From Salvelinus alpinus (taxonomy: Eukaryota; Chordata; Actinopteri; Salmoniformes; Salmonidae): a stretch of DNA of 64,000 nucleotides. A program made the translations under genes and the position numbers. Numbering within the stretch: position 1 is the first letter of the stretch; each line of letters starts with the position of its first letter. The notes below the pieces were generated by a model that was not told the DNA's origin, searched no databases, and saw only the letters and a list, made by a program, of their open reading frames with translations. The stretch is taken from the NCBI RefSeq assembly GCF_045679555.1, contig NC_092096.1, forward strand, positions 24,525,055 through 24,589,054, written 5' to 3'. Below are positions 58,101 through 64,000 of this stretch, piece after piece.

Positions 58101-61100
58101 TTCCAATTCCAGAGCCCGGTGAGGTGTCTTTCCAATTCCAGAGCCCGGTGAGGTGCCTTTCCAATTCCAGAGCCCGGTGAGTTGCCTTTCCAATTCCAGA
58201 GCCCGGTGAGGTGCCTTTCCAATTCCAGAGCCCGGTGAGGTGCCTTTCCAATTCCAGAGCCCGGTGAGGTGCCTTTCCAATTCCAGAGCCCGGTGAGGTG
58301 CCTTTCCAATTCCAGAGCCCGGTGAGGTGCCTTTCCAATTCCAGAGCCCGGTGAGGTGCCTTTCCAATTCCAGAGCCCGTTGAGGTGCCTTTCCAATTCC
58401 AGAGCCCGTTGAGGTGCCTTTCCAATTCCAGAGCCCGTTGAGGTGCCTTTCCAATTCCAGAGCCCGGTGAGGTGCCTTTCCAATTCCAGAGCCCGGTGAG
58501 GTGCCTTTCCAATTCCAGAGCCCGGTGAGGTGCCTTTCCAATTCCAGAGCCCGGTGAGGTGCCTTTCCAATTCCAGAGCCCGGTGAGGTGCCTTTCCAAT
58601 TCCAGAGCCCGGTGAGGTGCCTTTCCAATTCCAGAGCCCGGTGAGGTGTCTTTCCAATTCCAGAGCCCGGTGAGGTGTCTTTCCAATTCCAGAGCCCGGT
58701 GAGGTGTCTTTCCAATTCCAGAGCCCGGTGAGGTGCCTTTCCAGTTCCAGAGCCCGGTGAGGTGCCTTTCCAATTCCAGAGCCCGTTGAGGTGCCTTTCC
58801 AGTTCCAGAGCCCGTTGAGGTGCCTTTCCAGTTCCAGAGCCCGGTGAGGTGCCTTTCCAATTCCAGAGCCCGGTGAGGTGCCTTTCCAATTCCAGAGCCC
58901 GGTGAGGTGCCTTTCCAATTCCAGAGCCCGGTGAGGTGCCTTTCCAATTCCAGAGCCCGGTGAGGTGCCTTTCCAATTCCAGAGCCCGGTGAGGTGCCTT
59001 TCCAATTCCAGAGCCCGGTGAGGTGCCTTTCCAATTCCAGAGCCCGGTGAGGTGCCTTTCCAATTCCAGAGCCCGGTGAGGTGCCTTTCCAATTCCAGAG
59101 CCCGGTGAGGTGCCTTTCCAATTCCAGAGCCCGGTGAGGTGCCTTTCCAATTCCAGAGCCCGGTGAGGTGCCTTTCCAATTCCAGAGCCCGGTGAGGTGC
59201 CTTTCCAATTCCAGAGCCCGGTGAGGTGCCTTTCCAATTCCAGAGCCCGTTGAGGTGCCTTTCCAATTCCAGAGCCCGTTGAGGTGCCTTTCCAATTCCA
59301 GAGCCCGTTGAGGTGCCTTTCCAATTCCAGAGCCCGGTGAGGTGCCTTTCCAATTCCAGAGCCCGGTGAGGTGCCTTTCCAATTCCAGAGCCCGGTGAGG
59401 TGCCTTTCCAATTCCAGAGCCCGGTGAGGTGCCTTTCCAATTCCAGAGCCCGGTGAGGTGCCTTTCCAATTCCAGAGCCCGGTGAGGTGCCTTTCCAATT
59501 CCAGAGCCCGGTGAGGTGCCTTTCCAGTTCCAGAGCCCGGTGAGGTGCCTTTCCAGTTCCAGAGCCCGGTGAGGTGCCTTTCCAGTTCCAGAGCCCGTTG
59601 AGGTGCCTTTCCAGTTCCAGAGCCCGGTGAGGTGCCTTTCCAGTTCCAGAGCCCGGTGAGGTGCCTTTCCAGTTCCAGAGCCCGGTGAGGTGTCTTTCCA
59701 ATTCCAGAGCCCGGTGAGGTGTCTTTCCAATTCCAGAGCCCGGTGAGGTGTCTTTCCAATTCCAGAGCCCGGTGAGGTGTCTTTCCAATTCCAGAGCCCG
59801 GTGAGGTGTCTTTCCAGTTCCAGAGCCCGGTGAGGTGTCTTTCCAGTTCCAGAGCCCGGTGAGGTGTCTTTCCAGTTCCAGAGCCCGGTGAGGTGTCTTT
59901 CCAGTTCCAGAGCCCGGTGAGGTGTCTTTCCAGTTCCAGAGCCCGGTGAGGTGTCTTTCCAGTTCCAGAGCCCGGTGAGGTGTCTTTCCAGTTCCAGAGC
60001 CCGGTGAGGTGTCTTTCCAGTTCCAGAGCCCGGTGAGGTGTCTTTCCAGTTCCAGAGCCCGGTGAGGTGTCTTTCCAGTTCCAGAGCCCGGTGAGGTGTC
60101 TTTCCAGTTCCAGAGCCCGGTGAGGTGTCTTTCCAGTTCCAGAGCCCGGTGAGGTGTCTTTCCAGTTCCAGAGCCCGGTGAGGTGTCTTTCCAGTTCCAG
60201 AGCCCGGTGAGGTGTCTTTCCAGTTCCAGAGCCCGGTGAGGTGTCTTTCCAGTTCCAGAGCCCGGTGAGGTGTCTTTCCAGTTCCAGAGCCTGGGGAGGT
60301 GTCTTTCCAGGGTGGAGAAGACCCTTTACTGCACCATTGGTGCCCCGGCTCTATCAAGATTCCTTGGCATGAGCAGAACAACCAGGAACCAGCAGTCAGG
60401 TTCTGATATCTTCTGGTTTATGTTCATGATTTCTTAGTATTGACGCAACTTCATGAATAATCAGTTTTCTTGTTGGCTACAACCATGGTTCTTCCCAGGC
60501 TAAGGGTGGTGTCTGGTTGGAGTCTTCCCAGGGTGTATTTGTCTGGGTACCATCGGTATGGTCACTACATGGCTACTAGGTAAGGTTGTTACATCTTTCT
60601 GATGTGTTGCAGCTTTAACACTTATTTTTCTATTCCTGGCTAGCAGCTCTGTATTAACCTGGATCCTGATATAATTTGGCTATGATGCTCTACAACCTTG
60701 AATAAATGACTTTAAAATGTTTTTGTCTGGCTTGCTTTGTACATTTTACTTAAGTATGGTTTATGTTACCTGTAGCCAATCAGGAAAAGGCCTGAAACTG
60801 TACTCTACCTCCATTGGACAAACAGAGGCTGTTGATGGTCAAGTGTCCAGTCCTGTTGTGGTCACTCCTGTGAGATACAAAGATGGGGTCAGTTGGGAAC
60901 AGCTCTATAGCATCCACCATATTTCACCTTCCTGTGTTGGGTAATGGAAGGGAAAACACTAGACTATTGAGATGCAGCCCTATTATGTCAGAGTGCTTTC
61001 AGTGATGATGGTTCCTCCAGGATTGGCTTCCAAGCCCAACCTTGACCATTAGTATTGGAAATGCAAACTGACACACGCTCAGTGTTTAGGGGCAACTTCA

Positions 61101-63664
61101 TTGTACTTCGTGCAGCAGTGCTGAGCTCACCTGTAGAGCAGTTCCAGGGCCACAGTGTCTCCATAGTCATGGGAGAGCAGGTTGAGCCTCTGCTCCGTCA
61201 GACCCAGGTAGGACACCAACGCCTCCACAACACTAGCCTGCTCAAATATGGAGTAGCGGTGGGGCCTCTGTCAGGGAGAAATGTCAGTATAGGTGAGCAC
61301 CTTAGCTAGAACAAAATGTGCATATTTCAATCATGTTTTTGTTCATGCAATTTTCCTACTGGTCTACTTTCCTGTAGTGTATAGGTTAGCATTACTTGCC
61401 ATTCCTCAGTTATTGGCAATTGTTTGCTTGCTTTGTCATTACAGTTGGCACTGTTTGTGGGTTAATATGTACGTCTCTCTCCCTGGTACATTTCCCTGGC
61501 ATTCTAACCGATGCCTCAAAGGCCGTTTCGCCCACAATTCAAGTCTGTCATAGCCTGCGACTCACCGGTTTGTCACTGAAGCCAAAACCAAGAAAGTCCA
61601 GAGCAATGACCCGGTTAAAGCGCCGATTCAGGGGCTCCCATATCTGTAATACAGAAACACACCTGGCATTCAGACACCTGGGTCATGTTCATAAGGCACA
61701 AAAAAATGACATGAACCTGGGTACTACCTGAACTTGTCCAAAAAGGGATGCTTGTTTTCATGTCCGGTTGCAAAACAATTTGCTACGGTGTGCCCTATTG
61801 AACATGGCTCTGTTGACAATATACCATCTGAGAGTGTGGAATAAGAATTATCCCAGCAAACCAATTGATCTGTGCATAACATTTTATAGATAAGCCCCTT
61901 TCTCTCATCAGCGTACCTTGTACCAGTCCAGGCTGGAGGTAGGGAAGCCATGGAGGAGAATGACCACATCAGAGCTGCCTACAGCACCATAGGTCTCTGG
62001 TAGAGGAAAAAGTACAGCATACACATTGTTCATCACGTACCATGACCTGCTACACGCACCACGAAAATATGTTACATAGGTCAAAGTAAAGGGCTAAAAC
62101 TGGTGCTTGGAACTTGCCATTGTAAAGTGCAAATGATTACTGATCTGAACATGGGCTCCAACTTCTAGCAGTCCAGACTGTTCACTGTACTGATGAAGGA
62201 GCCACTAGATGGCTACAGTAGTCTGCATCACTGCATGCATCTCAATAATGTAATGAGACGCTAATTAAAGCTCTGTTTCTTTATTTCGCCCACATTCATG
62301 TGTGACAACTGGACAGGTGAAATAAATGCTTACTCCGCTCCTGTCAAATCAATGTGCTTTATTGGCATGACTTAACAAAGTACATATTGCCAAACGCTTA
62401 CTTTAGAGATTTACAATATTAACATAATTAAAATAATATTGTCAACGTGACAACAGTAACAACAATAATAAAGTGTCAAAATAACCATACATTGAACAAT
62501 AACAATGGCATAGAGGACATGTGCAGGTTGGTTGGTCTATCAGACACTGTCCCTCAACTTATGGCAGGCAGCAATGTAGTGCGCTGCCAACCCACAGCTC
62601 TCTGCGTCCTCCCCCAACAGGACGGGTAGCCTACTCTCATCAGAGAGGTCTTTGAAACCTTGAAGAAGGGTTTCAAATTTGGGGTAATTCCACTCAAATT
62701 GTTATATATTTTTGACATTTTGTCAGGAAATGCAGCTCTGTCTCGGGTTTTGCTGTGGTGCAGTGGTTGCACAGCCTTTCCTCTACAGGGAGCCAGGTTT
62801 TCCTGTGTCTACCCTTCTCAATGGCAAGGCTGTGCTCACTGAGCCTGTACTTTGTCAAGGTTTTTCTAAGGTTTTGATCAGAAACCATGGTCAAATAGTT
62901 TGCTGCGGTGTACTGTCAATTTAGGGCCAGATAGCACTGCGTTTTGTGCTTTGTGTTTCCCAATAAGTAATGTAGTTTTGACTGTTGTAATTTGGTTTAT
63001 TCTGATTGGATGTTCTGGTCCTCAGCCCCAGGACCAGCTGGATGAGGGGACTCTTGGCATTGCAGGGCTTGGTAATAATATGAGAGGGGGTCACTGTATT
63101 TTAGATGTTTCCAAAACTTAATTGCTCTTGTTTTTAGTTTGTATTATTAGTGGATATTGGCCTAATTCTGCCCTGCGTGCATTGTTTGTAGTTTTCCTCT
63201 GGACATGTTGGTGAATCTTACAGAACTCTGCATTCAGGTTTCAATGGGGTGTTTGTCCCATTGGGGGAAATCTTGTTTTGCAAGTGGACCCCACACCTCG
63301 CTGCCATAAAGTGCAATTGGTTCAATGACACATTCAATTAGTCTTTAAAAATCAGTACAGTGCACCACTATCAGGTATGTGCAGGGGCTAGGGAGATGGA
63401 TTCATAAGCAAGTTCAATTTGAAATGTATGATGTTTGGACGTATTTAACCTGAATCAAATGAGAACACACCCTATCCCTCCATTCTACTCTTACTGATGC
63501 CAAATCTTACCTCTGTAGAATATATTGTTGCTCCTGAAAGTGAAGAATGCTCCGGCAGAGCGCCAGGTCAGGAGGGCTGGAGACAGTTGGGGAGGGGGGA
63601 TGTGCAGGTAGACTGCCAGCAGAGGAATGCACAGCAAGCCCACAAGAAGCCACCATTCCCTCAT
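49117..63664 (-). CDS. mest: Mesoderm-specific transcript homologue, alpha/beta-hydrolase fold
   Basis: Coding exons in transcript order: 63664-63511, 61996-61917, 61643-61566, 61267-61131, 60867-60809, 56560-56520, 56411-56341, 54591-54490, 53916-53840, 51436-51373, 49234-49117. All phases join, 981 nt, 326 residues plus stop, the length of the short human isoform. Residues 1-20 ([20 protein letters not shown]) form a membrane anchor or signal. HGFPTSS at 67-73 is the oxyanion-hole region, SHDYGD at 136-141 the nucleophile elbow, and [13 protein letters not shown] near 300-312 carries the late Asp/His. [16 protein letters not shown] is typical of the family. ER-associated; substrate not firmly known. 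In mammals it is imprinted, but nothing in this sequence speaks to imprinting here. Confidence 0.96.
49680..50757. repeat. Cluster of degenerate tRNA-like segments
   Basis: Pol III box-like pairs recur. Plus strand: TGGCTGAGTGG (49891) with GGTTGAAAGCC (49932), and TGGCATAAGAG (50092) with GGGCTCCAATCC (50133), each about 40 bases apart. GGGTTCAAATC stands alone at 49705. Minus strand: GGTTGGAATCC (50562-50552) with TGGTGCTGGTGG (50605-50594), and GGATTCAAATCCC (50704-50692). None folds into an obvious intact tRNA. They lie in the last mest intron. Confidence 0.4.
52027..53684 (-). mobile_element. Tc1-like transposon in a mest intron
   Basis: The ends CAGTACCTTCAGAAAGGATT and AATACTTTCTGAAGGCACAG are inverted. 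The body matches 23983-25999 in the same order. About 52790-52980 is a nested fragment of the GGGTGTGTTCATAAATTCAC family (see 55611). No intact transposase frame. It ends about 155 bases from mest exon 9. Confidence 0.85.
54272..54426 (+). mobile_element. tRNA-derived SINE (HpaI/SmaI-like)
   Basis: A box TGGCTCAGTTGGTAGAGC and B box GGGTTCATTCC define the tRNA part. The tail contains GTCGCTCTGGATAAGAGCGT and CTGCTAAATGAC, a well-known fish SINE 3' sequence. It lies in the mest intron 64 bases from exon 8 and is antisense to mest. Confidence 0.92.
55611..56020. mobile_element. Non-autonomous DNA element with 20-bp inverted ends
   Basis: The ends GGGTGTGTTCATAAATTCAC and GTGAATTTACGAACACACCG are inverted with two mismatches. 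The interior repeats AGAGCG motifs in both orientations. Another left-end fragment starts at 56036, and a partial copy lies inside the Tc1 element at about 52848. No coding remnant. Confidence 0.85.
57060..57188 (+). promoter_or_regulatory. Promoter-like region of nested + strand candidate gene
   Basis: E-boxes CAGGTG (57060) and CAGCTG (57075), an inverted CCAAT box TGATTGG (57104-57110) and a TATA-like ACATAAAAATA (57131-57141) are spaced as in a TATA promoter. The start would fall near 57165 and the 5' UTR would be about 20-25 bases. Inferred from arrangement only. Confidence 0.4.
57189..60706 (+). CDS. Candidate small secreted-protein gene nested in a mest intron, broken by minisatellites
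   Basis: Exon 57189-57211 and exon 57286-57328 have good donors (GTAAGA, GTAAGA) and acceptors and join in phase to encode [20 protein letters not shown] plus NK, a strong signal peptide. Exon 3 starts at 57414 (after CCCCAG) with [16 protein letters not shown]. It then enters a 22-bp array that shifts frame and gives TGA at 57507-57509, so the predicted protein is only 53 residues. After the arrays, a possible exon 60311-60399 follows TCTTTCCAG and is open in two frames. Another starts at 60499, and AATAAA is at 60701-60706. I do not recognise the family. It could be a pseudogene of a short secreted protein, or transcribed with the array spliced out. Confidence 0.4.
57444..57940. repeat. 22-bp minisatellite GAGCGCGACACTGGTCGTCTAT, about 22 copies (unit shown as GAGCGCGACACTGG + TCGTCTAT)
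   Basis: The first copies show GAGTGCG deletions; the middle block has GGCCGTC instead of GGTCGTC. The unit starts from the third exon of the nested candidate (GAGCGCGACACTGGTCGTC encodes ERDTGR). CpG-rich: four CpG per unit. Confidence 0.96.
57941..60310. repeat. 29-bp minisatellite, about 81 copies
   Basis: The unit is CCCGGTGAGGTGTCTTTCCA followed by GTTCCAGAG, with TGCC/TGTC, AATTCC/AGTTCC and CCGT/CCGG variants in blocks. Triplets of the CCCGTT variant at 58377, 58406 and 58435 recur at 59247, 59276 and 59305, exactly 870 bp (30 units) later, showing a higher-order duplication. The minus strand has no stop in the unit, so all three minus frames stay open for over 600 codons. Confidence 0.98.
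60701..60706 (+). terminator. Poly(A) signal of nested candidate gene
   Basis: AATAAA in CTTGAATAAATGAC, on the + strand, about 100 bases before mest exon 5 (antisense). It is the only canonical signal after the candidate's last exon. Confidence 0.4.
62340..63350 (-). mobile_element. LINE 3' fragment in mest intron 1
   Basis: On the minus strand a stretch translates to [20 protein letters not shown] and [20 protein letters not shown], the C-terminal part of the same LINE type as 30160-33130. Several frames are needed. TTATTGGCATGA at 62360 begins its 3' end. It is in the same orientation as mest. Confidence 0.75.
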
Positions 63665-63735
63665 CTTTCCTTTGGTAGGAGGGCCGGTCTCGCATTCCGC
63701 ACTCTGGCAGACAACACTGGGGTCACGTCACGACA
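63507..63735 (-). promoter_or_regulatory. mest: mest start region with overlapping upstream ATG
   Basis: The main start (MREWW) is at 63664. An upstream ATG at 63695-63693 opens a frame out of phase with mest that overlaps its start; on the unspliced strand it runs to about 63507. A possible acceptor, TGACCCCAG|TG, at 63717 suggests the 5' UTR is spliced from an exon farther upstream. GTGACGTGACC just beyond it (read on the minus strand) is a CRE-like element. Confidence 0.45.
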
Positions 63736-64000
63736 TTTCATTTAGGCTACTATCACCCTTTAACATGAATGGTCTACAAGTACCAGACCTATTGTGTGAT
63801 CATTTTATGTGACACCCCGCTACTTACTGTCTATTCATACATTCTTGAAGCAACATAGTCGGCAAAACTAGACTTTGGAATATCGTCAAACTAGTGGGCT
63901 ACATGTAAACGTCACGGTCTCCTTGCAACAATAGGCTATACTATCATTATGTTTAAAAAAATAAATCATTAGCCTACCTCTTGGAATTTTTTTAATTCTT

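Noticed and set aside
57876-60381. Three overlapping minus-strand reading frames of 622-827 codons
   Set aside because: They are the 29-bp minisatellite read in three phases. The unit simply has no minus-strand stop, and all three frames give the same repeated residues.
49117-63664. A miR-335-type microRNA in a mest intron
   Set aside because: Known from mammals, but no matching hairpin was recognised in these introns.

Overview
The window is vertebrate, and almost certainly salmonid fish, DNA. It holds three multi-exon genes with GT-AG introns, one single-coding-exon peptide-hormone gene, a possible small nested gene, and many repeats of types I recognise from salmonid genomes: Tc1-like elements, small hAT-type elements, tRNA-derived SINEs, a LINE and a gypsy LTR element. 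It also holds at least a dozen large minisatellites. Salmonid origin rests on recognising the repeat families, not on a database search.

Layout, left to right. (1) 216-15814, + strand: the 3' part of a fibrillar-associated collagen gene, best matched to type VII (col7a1-like). Sixteen short Gly-X-Y exons are followed by a large intron carrying a hAT remnant, a complete but broken gypsy element and a 1.6-kb minisatellite. Two more Gly-X-Y exons, an acidic non-collagenous tail and a final Kunitz exon with a poly(A) signal complete it. (2) 16-27 kb: repeat-rich intergenic DNA with several minisatellites and two Tc1-like elements. (3) 27.2-29.0 kb: urocortin-3 (ucn3), with a non-coding first exon and the whole prepropeptide in the second. 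(4) 29-35.3 kb: intergenic DNA made mostly of a broken LINE, a SINE and hAT-type insertions, one with a perfect 8-bp target duplication just upstream of the next promoter. (5) 35432-48134, + strand: copg2, coatomer gamma-2. All 21 coding exons join in phase to 873 codons. (6) 49117-63664, - strand: mest, an alpha/beta-hydrolase-fold protein. All 11 coding exons join in phase to 326 codons. copg2 and mest are tail to tail, as in mammals.

The collagen, the hormone and the COPI subunit have no obvious shared pathway. The copg2-mest pair is conserved linkage rather than a functional operon-like unit.

The most unusual signals are these. A 43-bp minisatellite in copg2 intron 7 repeats the exon-7 end and its 5' splice site about 37 times. 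A possible + strand gene for a short secreted protein lies inside a mest intron, with its own promoter-like sequence and poly(A) signal, and is split by 22-bp and 29-bp minisatellites. The gypsy element has integrase upstream of reverse transcriptase. A 15-bp array repeats the palindrome TACGTA about a hundred times.
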